From NCBI GenBank assembly GCA_018340375.1, contig JAFFJZ010000040.1, positions 1,178,001 to 1,242,000 on the forward strand: a stretch of DNA of 64,000 nt, written 5' to 3'. Numbering within the stretch: position 1 is the stretch's first letter; the number at the start of each line of letters is the position of its first letter. Below the pieces are notes generated by a model. It did not search any database. It was not told the DNA's origin and worked only from the letters and a program-made list of their open reading frames with translations. The position numbers were made by a program, and so were the translations under genes. Of the stretch, positions 1 to 11,949 are shown one piece after another. This stretch comes from Gonatopus flavifemur. Taxonomy: Eukaryota; Arthropoda; Insecta; Hymenoptera; Dryinidae.

Positions 1-1012
1 AGGACTATTTCTTCTATAATCGAAGGTCACAACCAATTCTCTTCGAACCCCACCCTTGATGATTCGGTTTTTATAAATCTTTGTTTATAATAATTTGTTG
101 GTAGACATTGTTGTGGAGCATGAAAAATTCTGGAAAAATTCACAAAAATTGTTTGGACTGTTTTCAAAGATCCCTGTGACTTGAAAAAAAAAAAAAAATT
201 TTTTTTGAGAGATATCATACTTTGAACTCAGCCCCGCACGTTTCCGGACGCGGAATTTTTCATCTGTTCGTCACACTTACAAAACAGAAGTAATTTGTCA
301 AGTTATTATTGCAGTAGTATTGTCCGGAATTGATTCACATGGAATTCCGAATTCAACAATTCATTATTAACGATCATTAGGTATTATTTAAGAAACAAAA
401 TGCAGAGTTATCGAAGAAGTTTGTTTTCAACTATTGTGATAATTAATCTCAAAAGTCTCTCTGCGATACGGATTGGACAATTGTCTTCGTGGTTACGATG
501 ACCGTATTCTCAATATCGACAATAGCTATCCCAATACTCTGTTGCTGTTTTCATTGGGTGATCGTCAAATTTTTATTCATGATCGTCCAATTTTTCCCGA
601 AAACTTCGAAAGCCATTGAACAAATCTAGGTAACCAAACGCTCCTATTCTTTTAATGATACGCGGGTCGTGTTCTTGTGTTTTTCATATGTGATTTTTTT
701 CAAATTTCACCTCCGAATATTTCCTGCAATCCCCATAAAAAAGATTCCTACAATAACGTTCATGTGAGTATCAAACTGGTGACAGAAGAATGGGAAAATC
801 GGTCCCATCATTTCGTGGGCAGATACATGTGCGCAAGGTGTCGTTTGATGTTTTCAGAATATTATGGGATTGCCTCCAGAACCATCTCCAGATTCACGAT
901 CAGATGATTCATCAGATGACAAAACAAGTGGCGATGGAGATTATAGCACTGATTGCGATAACATTGACGATTCATTGATTGATTCCTCATTCGAAGATGA
1001 GCTCATTTCTAC
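1..1012. other. No confident gene; possible acidic exon scrap
   Basis: Mostly AT-rich sequence without recognisable genes. A short plus-strand frame at 864-1019 (about 51 codons) is strikingly rich in Asp and Ser. It runs into the inverted-repeat element that starts near 1013, which supplies its stop. It could be the broken acidic N-terminal part of a transposase, since a degenerate transposase fragment lies beyond the repeat at 2.2-2.5 kb. That link is inference only. Confidence 0.3.
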
Positions 1013-2075
1013 ACTGTAAAAAAACTGGAAATTTACTGTGCAACTGGACTGGAAATTCCCAGTGTTAGTACTGGAATATGGATATTCCAGTACATGTACA
1101 GAGATTTTGTTGGTACGGTACTGAAAATTCACCAAGCATAACTGAAAATTCAGTCCTTGTACTGGAATTTTGCCATGATTTCGCGAAAATTTTACTGGCT
1201 TGTACTACAGTTTTATAGTTCTTGTGCACCAGAAAAAAGTATTCCCTCAAAAAGGACTTGGGAAAAATTTCGAATTTAGAAAAAAAAACCTCATCGTTGT
1301 TTTACTGGAATTATACAGGTTTTGAACTGCAATTTTCAGGTTGTGTGATGGAATTGTCAAGTTGCTATGCAATTGAATTATACAGGTTTTGAACTGCAAT
1401 TTTCAGGTCTTGTGATGGAATTTTTCAGTGATGCTGGAATTTGATCACTGTTGCACTGAAATTTTCCACTTCTATTGGACTCTGTTATTTCTGGCAGGAC
1501 AAATTTCAAGATTTTATATTAGAAATTTCCTGATTGAGATTTGGAATAATAATTGTAATTGCAGCAAACAAAATGGATATATGAGGTTTTTCCAAGATTT
1601 ATTTCCTTGTGTATTCTAGATATGAAGCATATGTAGTAACCCAAGCTGGCCTTCCAACATGTCGCGCTATAGCTCATCGGCTAGGTCTTAGGTTTCAGGA
1701 TAGGCAGGTAGAAAAGTGTAGGCTTAAATCCCGTTAGGTAGACATGTCTTTCTGCCCATCAAAATGAACGATCAAGTTTCTCAATCATCTTGAAACACAA
1801 GGACCGTGCAAATTCACTTTGTGTGAGTAATTTTTTTCCAATTTTCATAAAATATTTTCAGCATTAATTTTCCAGTACATGTCCTGGAAAAGTCCAATTC
1901 GTGTACTGGAAGATTCCAGTACTGAGGCTCGGAAAATTTCCAGTTTTGATGCTGAAATTCCATAACATTTGTACTGAATTTTTGCAGTACAAAGGGGCTA
2001 AAATCTTCTGGTACATGTACAGATTAATTGCTTCCAGTACATGTGCTGGAATTTTCTGGTGACATTTTTTTACAG
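1013..2075. repeat. Inverted-end repeat rich in CCAGTACATGT-like motifs
   Basis: The left end reads ACTGTAAAAAAACTGG, and the right end is the inverted form, TTTTTTACAGT at about 2065-2075. The interior repeats short variants of TTCCAGTACATGT and AATTTTCCAGT in both orientations, mainly at 1020-1450 and 1860-2060. There is no coding potential. The arrangement fits a non-autonomous DNA element of about 1 kb or two related terminal blocks around a spacer. Target duplication was not resolved. Confidence 0.5.
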
Positions 2076-2219
2076 TTTATGTTAATCATCTAACCAATTT
2101 TCAAACCATTCCTGATACATATTTTGGAGTAACAACAAATGACGCTGAACAGCAGAAGTAGAATCCACGAAGAAACAGTCCCCGAAAAATTCAAAGGGTG
2201 GAAATGAAACAGATGCAAA

Positions 2220-2460
2220 AATTTACGCGAGACATGATTTCATTGCCAGCAGTCAAGCAAGCTACTTTGCTACTGTGAAAGATAATGTTGAAGAAGGAGA
2301 ATTTTTGGTAGCTTTGGGTTTTTCAGAAAATCATTCTTTCGTGATCCAAGACGCAGTCCAATCTTATCATTAGAACAATGATCAAGCCACGTTGCACAGT
2401 GGTAATGCACAGGCTGCAAGAGTAATTAGGGATGTAACAGAAGGTAGTCCGTCAAAGTCA
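2220..2460 (+). pseudogene. Fragment of unclassified insect transposase (same family as 24.1-25.4 kb)
   Basis: A plus-strand frame from about 2220 encodes a stretch with the signature GFSENHSFVIQDAVQSYH, then an in-frame TAG, then NNDQATLH. The minus-strand protein at 24060-25151 has DFSENFTLMVQNEVQSFHW followed by NNRATLH. The TAG therefore sits exactly where the relative has Trp (TGG). Similarity fades on both sides, so this is a decayed internal piece of the same transposase family, about 80 codons long. The family is one I recognise from many insect genomes but cannot assign to a named superfamily. Confidence 0.6.
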
Positions 2461-2559
2461 TCACAGTGTGGAACGCGTTTCAGAAGATGTACTTTCAGGC
2501 AACAAAGCATTATCATTCGTAATAGAAGGTGTAATGTTCTCTTTGATAATAATTAATTT

Positions 2560-3800
2560 GCTGTGAAGATACTTATTGATCTTTAGAATGAACTTTTCGG
2601 TATCTTACCTCAAGGGGCTATGTGCCGCTTCCTCTCTATATTCTCCAAGATGGTTCCTCTCTTTAACGAGAGAACTCCGTATGAAGGATTACACCCCGAA
2701 GAATATCTCAATAACTCATAATTTAACGATCGAGAGGGATATGGAACCTTTCTTAGGTTAATTGAAATGAACAAAGCCTATGTAATATCGGAGGAAGAGT
2801 TTATTCAATAGTTATAAAAGACGTGTGTTATATAATATTTCTCCTTCCTCCTTATGTATATCCCTTTGACTCCGAATCTATAAGCAAAGGGAAATTCACA
2901 AATCATTTGTCTATCCTAATTGTTCGTACATAAATTGAGATTGAACTCGAGAAAATCTCTGAACTACACACGTAAGAAAGCAGTATACGTAACTTGCAAT
3001 AAGTACGGTGACTGTCCCTCAGGTATGCGTATATAACTTTGATTTGCAATGAATCCACCTGTACGTTCCGCTTGCAATGAGAAGAAGTCGAGGGGATTCA
3101 GCTGAAAAGAATCTGTTAGGTAAACCTCTTATTTGAATTCTCGTTCACGAGAGTGTGTATGTGACTTGGCTTAATAATCGAGAAGTTATTCTCAAGTTCA
3201 ATTTCACATTGATTTTTACCTATATTTATATGGTTCAATGTTTATTTTGAATCACATGCGACTACAACATCTGTCGGTTTTGTTTATAAGCTTTGTTATC
3301 GAGTTATCGAATAATTTAATAACGCGCGAGGTCTCTTATCATTGGTTATTTATGTATAATATTATATATCGATTATGGATCGATTGTTTGTCAAATTTGA
3401 ATGATCTTACATTCCGAGACTTTGCTATAGAGGTGCAAGAAATCTTGAATAATTGTTTTTATTTTGACGCGGTCTTTAATTCTTTCTTAGAATTTTGTCT
3501 GGTGCACTCGCATGTGATTCTCTATTCTCTTTCCACGTTTTTCGTCGATCGAACGCTATTATGTCATCGCTCATATGTTAGTTACCGGAATACATACATC
3601 GATCGTGTGCCGACGATGTTGACATTTTTTCATAACGCGTTCGCTCGACGAATTTTCGTTCGCTATTCTACTCTCTATACTTTGCGTGTATACATTATTT
3701 TCATCGGAGGGATATGAACACGTCTTTATCTCTTTATAATTTAATTATTCATTTTTCCTTTGGAAATTATTTTATGTTCTTTCACTATCGCGCGGTGTTG
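2560..3800. other. AT-rich intergenic stretch, no supported gene
   Basis: No motif or homology is recognisable. A 159-codon open frame at 3238-3717 has hydrophobic, AT-driven composition and no domain signature, so I do not call it a gene. Confidence 0.5.
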
Positions 3801-3811
3801 TAACCGTATGA

Positions 3812-5065
3812 ATGTCTATGACACATTCGTACCGTTACAAAGGTAGAATGACCAAAGTTCAATACCAATTGATACGTTCTATGAGCGTGCAGAAAAATTG
3901 TGAATTATATCCACCTCATAAATCTGTTTTGGATTCTCAAAAACAGTGTTGTCCTGAAAAGTCAGAAATTTCTGTCACTGAAAGTGGAGTCAAAGTTGGA
4001 CTCTAAGCATTGCTGAATCATACAGCTGGAAGAATATCAATGGTACAATCGAACGTCATTAAAAGTCTTCCTATAAACGAACTTGGTGATTGAAAATTCA
4101 TATGCAAGTGGGGATGCGATGGCACTTCTGGTCGAAGCACGTACAAACGAAAATTCAATGATGGAGACGGCAATGAAACGGATGCCAACATTCTCTTTAT
4201 TTCACTTGTCCCCTTGCAAATGCATGTTAGAGTCAACCCAAACGTAATCATTTGGAAAAATCCACGTCCTTCGTCTTCGAGATTTTGTCGCCCAATTAAA
4301 ATTGAATTTCTGCGCGAAACTGCCGAAGTAACCAGGGCAGAAGTTGATTATGTCGAAGCGCAAGAGAAAAACCTTGTGCCTTTTCAAATTGTGATGGGGG
4401 GCAAAAAAATTACCATCACATTCAACCTTGTCTTGACGATGATTGATGGTAAGGTGTGTAATTCTGTTACGGATACATCGTCAAGTATGCGTTGCTACCT
4501 TTGTAATGCTACGGCTGAAGAATTCAATGATATGGACGATATGTTGCAAAGACCAATTAATACAGATCACTTGCAATTCGGAATATCGTCGCTACATGCT
4601 TGGATCCGTTTTTTTCGATGTTGCTCGCACGTAGCTTACAAATTATGAACTAAAAAATGGAAAGGGAGCGAAGAGGATGAAGAGAGTATTGATAGAAGAA
4701 AGAAAAATATACAACAAGGTTTCCGTGACAGATTAGGGCTTCTGGTTGATCAACCAAAACCAGGATATGGGAGTTCGAATGACAGAAATACAGCTCGAAG
4801 ATTTTTCGAAAATTCTCAAATTTCCGCTCTAATCACGGGAATTGATGAGGAATTGATGAACCGATTCCGTGTTGTATTGCAAGTCATTTCATGTGGTTTC
4901 GAAATTAATATACCAAAGTTTTGCCAATACACTGAAGATACTGCACGAAAACTTGTTGAACTCTATCCGTGGTACTTCATGCCAACAACATTGCATAAAA
5001 TTCTTATCCACGGTCACAGAATTATAGAATCTTCGAGTCACCGCAGTCCTCGTTGCTTCACCTAG
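3812..5065 (+). pseudogene. Decayed Transib (RAG1-like) transposase copy
   Basis: Several plus-strand frames together parallel the complete Transib transposase at 36597-39079. At about 4100-4150 the sequence encodes KWGCDGTSGRSTYK, which carries the first catalytic Asp region. It continues in frame into 4214-4648, which shares IIWKNPRPSS, FCRPIKIEF, the second-Asp motif MIDGKVCN and the CYLC zinc-binding pair. Further pieces at about 4650-5040 match the region after the zinc motif, including YPWYFMPTTLHKILIHG. The upstream piece at 3812-4006 corresponds to the segment before the first Asp. Frameshifts and stops separate these blocks, and the region expected to hold the catalytic Glu is lost after 5040. 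It diverges strongly from the 36.6 kb copy, so it is a different, older lineage. No CACAGTG-type ends were found around it. Confidence 0.75.
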
Positions 5066-5109
5066 AAGATCGAACTGCGTTTCCACTCAATGGATACCGT
5101 GGGTCGTTT

Positions 5110-5266
5110 CCTACTAATGTGGTTCAAGTGATGCGGAAGAGTCAAACGTTGACTGAATGGATTTATTTTTTATTTTGTTTTGTTTGTCATCGCAAAACGC
5201 AACTCTTCCGCACTATGACGTTCCGAATTTCAAGAATTTCCCATTTTTGGTTCACCCCACTAGATT
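5110..5266. repeat. MITE remnants
   Basis: The block GATGCGGAAGAGT near 5131 is mirrored by ACTCTTCCGCAC near 5202. The stretch 5200-5266 closely resembles 7875-7930, the right end of the complete MITE at 7602-7930, sharing a TTCCGCACTAT and GTTCCG core and a TTTTTGG..CACCC end. This is therefore a second, partial copy of that family. Confidence 0.5.
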
Positions 5267-5329
5267 TTTTACTAGCAATACAACCTTCATATTCACTCTT
5301 CAATGACGCTCCCATGAGTATAGCGCGAT

Positions 5330-6540
5330 CTTGATGAAATCCTTATTCTTCCTGATATGTTTCATGTACTTGAAATATACGTTCGAAATAATCTGAATGT
5401 TCCACTTCACACGCGGTATACACACAAATTCACGTCCCGAATACTTTATAAACATGGTGCAGACATTTTCCGATACAGCCCTCTTCTGCATCAGGGAGTT
5501 CGTGTACAACATTCACTCATAAAATCCTCAAATTCTTCATACACGTTCACCAATTCGAAAGGTAATTGTGGTTGAGTTTTGAAAAAATAATCATCCCCTC
5601 CCAGCGTCCCTCATCTCCAGGCAGCGAAAGGAATGTGGAATGATTTGAAAGACGTTGAGATTTCAATCATTCATAGAAACGAATTCGTAATTGAATATGA
5701 CATCTGATACGAAATTGATCAAACTGCCTCACATTCCATTTTTTCCCATGAGGAATGCTGATCAAACCTGATCCAAAAAACGCGGAGCGTGTATGTGATA
5801 GTATTCTCAAATTCAGTGGGATGAACATAGAGCCCCAATGTGAACGACGAGTCAAAATCATCTCAAAGTTTTTGCCAAAGTGATAATTTCTTTGACAGAA
5901 TATTCAGCAACTCTTGAAATAAAAAATGGGCGAGATAAGGCCCGATTTTGGGGCATCATGTGGAATGGAGTCTCATTCAGCCCATTTCTTATTCCAAGAT
6001 TTCCTGAACATTTTGTCAAAAAAATGATGACTTTGACAAAAAGTTCCACATGATGTTGACTCCTCGTTCCCGTTTGGAGTATTTAAGGGCAATCGAACAT
6101 CAGAAGATACAGATCAACTTCTGCGACAACGTTTCTCATGAATCACTTGATGAATACAAAAAAACAGGTAATAATTAAGAGGATACCTGAGATTACATTG
6201 AATATGAATATGGCTCTGACATTGTTTTCAGGTATTGAATTATGATGAAGTTTTCGACATTTGAGAGATATTACTTTCAAAATCCTCTGACAGTCACCAG
6301 GAGTGTGTAAGAAGTTAGAACTCACATTTGGAGTGAGTTCGTGTTTTCATCTTCATCACACTTTGTTGAATTCTTCTAAGTTTGGCTGGAGTTTGTTGGT
6401 TCTCGGGCACTCATCAGTATACGGAGTATATCAAGCACGGAATGCCTATTGCGCTCGTTATCGTACCCTCTCACCATTCCTCCTGAAATATTCGAGCAAT
6501 CCAATTGGGAGTTGGATAGTTTTTCATTTCATGCAATATT
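5330..6540. other. Intergenic, no supported gene
   Basis: AT-rich sequence with short random open frames only. No recognised domain, inverted repeat or tandem array was seen. Confidence 0.4.
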
Positions 6541-6544
6541 GATT

Positions 6545-6615
6545 CACAATCTGTGGGGTTGTCTGTTTGTCTATATGTCCATCTATCTGTCGATCTGTCT
6601 GTCACTCTGTCTGTA
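6545..6615. repeat. TCTG/TCTA-type simple repeat
   Basis: An imperfect tetranucleotide run built from TGTC, TATC and TGTT variants. Open frames here are by-products of the repeat. Confidence 0.6.
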
Positions 6616-6820
6616 TTCAGGATTGAGAAAGGAAAATTTCAAATTCCCTCACACATAAGCACAGCTCAGTTGAGTGTCGCCACGTTAAGCTGGCGCAGAT
6701 ATTTATTTTCAATTGGGGAACCTGCAAACAATCAACAACAGCAGAAAAAAGTTCAAATAAGTTTTGGAGGGACAGAGGGGGAGGGGAAAGCTCAGGGAGA
6801 GGGGATGGATGAATTCTAAA

Positions 6821-7221
6821 CCCAAACAGCACCGAAAATTCTCGGAACATTTTGGAAACTTATTTCTGGTTTCCTAGATTTGATTCTGAAAACATCATAT
6901 CCTGGATGTTTTGAGAACGTTTTTTTTCAATGCATCCTGTTAGATTTTGAGAACATCATTTTCATGATCTTGAAATATTTTTGGAACATTTCAATAATTG
7001 AAAGAAATAAGAAAAACATTTATGCGACGTTTTTAAATCATGTTCGGTGAAATGTTTCCATAATCCTCCTCGAAAACGTGAATGAAACTTCCCAGGACAT
7101 TTTCACGTTTCCAAAACATACATCTAACGTTTTTAAAATATCCTGGGACGTTTTTTGCATGTTTCGTATATTACCGACCATGTTTTGTGAATGTTCTCAA
7201 AACGTTTCAGTGCTGTCTGGG
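6821..7221. mobile_element. MITE, 401 bp, CCCAGACAGCAC-type ends
   Basis: The left end CCCAAACAGCACCGAAAATT is mirrored by the right end, whose reverse complement starts CCCAGACAGCACTGAAA. The interior is full of GAACGTTTT and AAAACGTT variants in both orientations and has no coding potential. Related pieces with the same GTGCTGTCYGGGA end occur at 17.09-17.4 kb. No clear target-site duplication is visible. Confidence 0.6.
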
Positions 7222-7601
7222 AGGTGCCACAGGGCACCTACTTTTCCCCATTTACTCTCATCTTCATTATCATGTAATTATGGAGACCAACTAGCAGAAA
7301 AATATGATTTTCATACGGTTTCAATCAGTTATCCAAGTACTTTCTCAAGAAGATTTCCCAATGTTGAAAATTTCAAGATGGCGGCCTTGATAATTCGATT
7401 GGTTATGATTTTTTGAAGTGTCATACCAAAACCTCCATCTTGAAATTTCCAAAACTGAGAATTCCTCATAGGAAGTACATGGAGAACTGGATGAAAGCGT
7501 TTATATTCCATTATTCAGTGTCAGAAAATGATTGTCGAGCATACAAACATAGTTAATAGTGTTGGATTGATGTATAAATGAATGAATAAATATATATATA
7601 C

Positions 7602-7930
7602 ATTAGGGTGTGTCGAAAAAAAATTTTTCCTCATTAAAGGGGCTTAAACCCTTCATCCCGACCCCAAACTGAACCTCCCGAAACCTCAGGTCTCTAGTTT
7701 CAAATTTAGAGGTCGCTCAAACGAGTTTTATATCCCGATTTTACTGCCAGTTTGAAAAGTCACCTGATATATGGCATTTCGGCATTTTCTGGAGAAAATT
7801 CGCTGCCAGGCACAATTTCGAAGATATGACGATGAACTTGGGCTCAAAATACTCGTAAGGGATCCATCGGTCTTTTCCGCACTATTACGTTCCGGATTTC
7901 GAAAATTTTGCTTTTTCGGCCCACCCTAAT
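7602..7930. mobile_element. MITE, 329 bp, ATTAGGGTG ends
   Basis: It begins ATTAGGGTGTGTCGAAAAA and ends TTTTTCGGCCCACCCTAAT, an inverted pair with two mismatches over about 19 bases. It sits in a TA-rich site. The DD41D element begins within three bases of its right end, so one probably inserted at the edge of the other. It has no coding potential. A partial relative lies at 5200-5266. Confidence 0.65.
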
Positions 7931-7933
7931 ATA

Positions 7934-8350
7934 CAGGGTGGTCCATTCGAAGTGATATAGTCAAATATCTCGGAAACTGGTTGAGATGGAGAAAAATGTT
8001 CCAAATAAAAAGTCGAGGATTCCAAGGGGCAAGTATGATGTTGACCTTGAAAAATCCCTCAGACGTTATTTTGAAGGTCATTTGGGGGTCAAGATGATTG
8101 TTTTTGACGGGTCCCCCATCTTTTTATCATGGCATGGGAAAGTTAGTTCCAAACCCATCACAAAGCACTGATCATGGACCCCTTTCCGCTCATTGGAGTG
8201 CAAGGTATGGACCGTCGAATTCATTGATGAACTACTCTTAGCGCTCCCCAGGAACGACGACGTGGACGTGGTAGTTCTCTGTTCCCTCCGGAGTGCTTGA
8301 TTATCGTGAGTCCCCTTGCCTCTCACATGAGGGGTGCTTGACGTGTTACA
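7934..8350 (+). repeat. Left long TIR of DD41D element 1
   Basis: This is the reverse complement of 10225-10638, with roughly 80-90 percent identity by eye. It contains an ACCTTGAAAAATCCCTCAG block and a GAGGCAAGGGGACTCACG block that recur in the partner arm. Confidence 0.8.
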
Positions 8351-8427
8351 ATAATTGCTCGAAGTTACCCCCCTCTGCCTTGACACATAATCCTGGTATG
8401 TTGTCACTAACAGTACGGATGCGATCG

Positions 8428-8675
8428 ATTATGTCCTCCCTCATTTACAAAAAAATTTCCAAATTTTGGAACCCCACATGTGAGAGGCAAGGGGACTCAC
8501 AGTGATCAAGCACTCCGGAGGGAACAGAGAACTACCACGTCCACGTCGTTGTTCCTGGGTAGTGCTGAGAGTAATCCATCAATAACTTCAACGGTCCATA
8601 CTTTGCACCCCGATGGGCGGAAAGGGGTCCAATCATGTCCTCCCTCATTTACAAAAAAACTTCCAAATTTTTTTG
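8428..8675 (+). repeat. Extra internal copy of the inner TIR segment
   Basis: The stretch 8475-8635 repeats the inner TIR block in the orientation of the right arm, facing the left arm copy at 8160-8335. It therefore makes a local palindrome inside the element. It is bracketed by two direct copies of a CCTCCCTCATTTACAAAAAA-type sequence at about 8432 and 8638, which suggests a template-switch or local duplication. Confidence 0.6.
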
Positions 8676-9209
8676 GTAAATCTACGGAGAAATTTTTCAC
8701 AGTGTAACTCTTTTTGGTGAATTCTCTGCGAGCTCGAAGGATTTTTGTATCCGTTCGAATGTGCATCCTAATCGGCGGTATGGGGTATGATGAATACTTC
8801 CAATGTTTCCAGGGACCTTTCGACAATTTTTGTGGGTCGATACCCATTTATAACCCCCATTGAATCAAATGGAATAATTGATTCGATTCGAAACGCAATG
8901 ATCGTAATAAATCGTACATATCACTGCCAACCATAATAAGCAGAGACTCAGTGTTCCCGTTTGTTTATGTTCACGTTTTTCTTTCAATGAAATTAGCTCA
9001 AATCCGCATTGAAATCAGTCTCGATCTTCGATACATGAACAGACAGAAACATTGGATTTCTGTTTATTATGGTTGATTATGTGGATGATTACGGAAATAC
9101 GTGATCATTTGAACACTGGTTCTGAACTGAGACCATCACAATTGTCTTCTCCTTTGAATATTCAATCATCTTCATTCATCAATTCGATTCATTCGATTCA
9201 ATCGGAGAA

Positions 9210-10211
9210 ATGAATCACTTTCCACCCTCTGAAATTATTGATACGATGCTTGTACTTGGCTCATGTCACAATAATTTCAACGAAGCCGCAAGAGTTCACC
9301 GGGATCGGTATCCCGATCGCCGCATCGCCCACCCCACGACCACCCGTCGACTCGGATTGAGGGCTCGACGAGGAGTATTGCAGCGAGATCTAACGCATCA
9401 CCGGTACGATCAGAATGATATCCGTGCACTCACCATATGAGGACTAATACACTTGGACCCTCATGCTAGTAGCGGATCGTTGGCACGAATAACTGGTATA
9501 CCCTGGACTACTGTTTTGAAAATCTTGAAGCATGTCAAATATCTACCATACCACATTACGTTAACTCAAGCTCCCACTCCAAACGACATGACACTTCGAA
9601 TTAGATTCTGCAACTGGGCACGAACAAGGCTGATTGACGATCCTCGATCCTTTGAATATGTAATGTTCTCCGACGGAGCATCTTTCCAGAGCACTGGGCG
9701 TTTCAATAGACACAACTCCCATTATTGTTCGGATGTTAATCCGCAGTGGTATCGAGCAATCGACAACCAACATCGTTGGAGAGTAAATGTGTGGTGTGGG
9801 ATCGTCAATGGCTATTCAGTCGGTCCACATTTTTTCAACGGCACTTTGAACGGCCCCATGTTTCCGGAATTCCTGGCGGATCATTTACCAGGCTTGCTTC
9901 AGGATCTGGATTTACAAACAAGGCAGAGGATGTGGGTCCAACTAGATGGGGCGCCACCCCATTACGCATTGATCGTGAGAGAATACCTCGATCATCATTT
10001 CCCGGAAAGGTGGATTGGACGAGGTGGGCCAGTTGCGTGGCCTCCACGCTCACCCGACTTGACATCTCCCGACTTCTTCTCGTGGGGATTTTCGGAAGAC
10101 GAAGTATTCAAGGCCCAACTAACAACGAGGGGGGACATGATCGATCGCATCTGCATTGTTTGTGCTAACATACCAGGATTAGGTATCCAGGCAGAGGGAG
10201 GTAACTTTTAG
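9210..10211 (+). pseudogene. DD41D transposase, one in-frame TGA, C-terminal deletion
   Basis: The start ATG at 9210 opens an N-terminal helix-turn-helix region of the DUF4817 kind found in insect mariner-like transposases. The frame is interrupted by one in-frame TGA (9438-9440) and then continues in the same frame to 10211. The DDE core carries MFSDGASFQ (first Asp), VQLDGAPPHY (second Asp) and RSPDLTSPDFF (third Asp, 41 residues after the second). The RWIGRGGP signature between the last two is shared with the elements at 57 and 61 kb. The C-terminus is abnormal: the region after IPGLGIQAEGGNF is shorter than in the two relatives, which end in an LELCIEV or FEMCIEV block. It is inactive as read. 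Confidence 0.85.
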
Positions 10212-10224
10212 CATTTATTGTAAC

Positions 10225-10638
10225 AGCATCAAGCTCCCCTCATGTGAGAGGCAAGGGGACTCACGATAATCAAGCACTCCGGACGGAACAGAGAACTACC
10301 GCGTCAACGTCGTTGTTCTTGGGTAGCGCTGAGAGTAGTTCATCAATAACTTCGACGGTCCATACTCCGCACCCCAATGGGCGGAAAGGGATTCATGTTC
10401 AGTGTTTCCTAAAGGATTTGAAACCAGCTTCCCCATGCCATGATGAAAAAATGGGGGTCCTGTTAAAAAAAAAACCATCTTGACCCCTGAATGACCTTCA
10501 AAATGACCTCTGAGGGATTTTTCAAGGTCAGCATCATACTTCCCCTTTTGAACCCTGAACTTCTCATCCGGAACGATTTTCCCCATCCCCACTAGTTTCC
10601 GAGATATTTGACCATATCATTTCAAATGGACCACCCTG
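10225..10638 (-). repeat. Right long TIR of DD41D element 1
   Basis: Inverted partner of 7934-8350. It ends ATGGACCACCCTG followed by TA. Confidence 0.8.
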
Positions 10639-10773
10639 TATATGACTGGTCCCCTCCACGATGTTCACAAGTTTGTTATTCTGGCTTGCACATACAAATT
10701 TGTATGAAACATTGGGACCAGGAATTCCCGAGAGTGACGAATCCGATCAAATCTGACGTCGGGAAACAAATTT

Positions 10774-11900
10774 GAGATGGCGGATCCAATGTGCCGGGCG
10801 TGGATCCAGTTTTCTTGGGATTCATGAAGAGGACATCATCAGATATCAGTTTGAGGGGTGTTTGAGGATGCGTAATCCAAATTTGATGTCAAGAAATGAA
10901 TTGAGGATGGCGGATCCATCAGGCACACGTGAATCCAGTCGTTTTGGCAGCTCTTAATGGAGCATGAATTCTGGGTGTGTTTGAGGAATACAAAATGGTG
11001 GACTTGATGTCGTTGATTAATACAGTCGTTCTGGCCCTATTGAACAGATCCATATGAAACAAGAGTTTCAGGAGTTTTTGAGCATGCTGAACCCCATCCT
11101 GCATCCAGAAAACCGAATCCAGGGTGTTGAATCCAATATCGCGGATGGAATCCAGTCATTTTCGCATTGTTGGACAGATCAATATACATCGTATATGAAT
11201 AAGATAGCGGATCTCACATGGTGGACGTGAATGTAGTCATTTTCGCATTTATGAACAGATTAATATAACTCATGAGTTCTAGGGGATTTCGAGGGTGCTG
11301 GATTCGGGTCTACTGGAAACGAATTTGAGAAGGCACGTACAATATGGCGGACGTGAATATAGGCATTATTGTGTTCATGAACGGATTCTCATGAAACATG
11401 GGCCCTGAAGGTACTCCAGGATGTAGGATACAAATCTGGGATCACAGAATGGAAACAAGTTGGCGAACCGAATATGGCGGACGTGAATCTAATCATTCTG
11501 GGATTCATGAAGAGAATATCATGAGATATGGGTTTCAGGGGTGTTCGATGATTCGTAATCCGAATGTACCAGAAGAAATGAATCGAGAATGGCGGATCTA
11601 ATATAGCACACGTGAATCCAGTCGTTTTGTCATTCAATGGCGGCTTCTTATGGAACATAAGTTTCGGGTGTTTCTGAGGATGGAGAATCTAAATCTTCCC
11701 TCTGTGAAATGAATTCAAGATGGCGGATATCATATGGTGGGCCGGGATTCATCGGTTTCGGCATTTATGGACGGTGTCATCAAGAACATGGGTTGTGGGA
11801 GTTTTCGAGGGTGCTAAGTGCAGATTCAGGAATCAGAAAACCAATCCAAGATGGATGAACCAATATGGCGGACGTGAATTCAGTCATCTTCGCATTTGTG
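10774..11900 (+). repeat. Degenerate tandem array, ~130 bp unit, ATGGCGGATCCAATATGG core
   Basis: The core ATGGCGGAT..GGACGTGAAT..CAGTC recurs at about 10774, 10905, 11207, 11340, 11470, 11590, 11720 and 11860, mostly 125-135 bases apart. The region also carries CGTAATCC and GGGTGTTTGAGG segments in order. The same core and the same GATTACGAATCC segment make up the arrays inside the Transib element at 35.3-35.7 and 39.3-40.3 kb. This may be the remains of another Transib copy or a free satellite derived from one. Confidence 0.65.
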
Positions 11901-11949
11901 CAACGGGAGGAAAAGCAAGCTTCAAACGCGAGGAAGTCCTTACGCTCCT

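Larger units (their letters stand above)
7934..10638 (+). mobile_element. DD41D mariner-like element 1, about 2.7 kb, long TIRs
   Basis: TA dinucleotides flank the ends (7932-7933 and 10639-10640). The termini CAGGGTGGTCCATT and AATGGACCACCCTG are inverted, and the inverted similarity extends for about 410 bp on each side. A single decayed transposase lies between them. TA target duplication is the rule for the IS630-Tc1-mariner superfamily. Spacing of the last two catalytic Asp residues (41 intervening) places it in the DD41D (rosa-like) group. Confidence 0.85.

Noticed and set aside
1663..1735. tRNA or tRNA-derived SINE (box A- and box B-like words)
   Set aside because: TAGCTCATCGGCTAGG and GGCTTAAATCCC only loosely match pol III boxes and no cloverleaf could be drawn.
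3238..3717. 159-codon plus-strand frame
   Set aside because: Phe/Ile/Tyr-rich AT-driven composition and no recognised motif or splice context.
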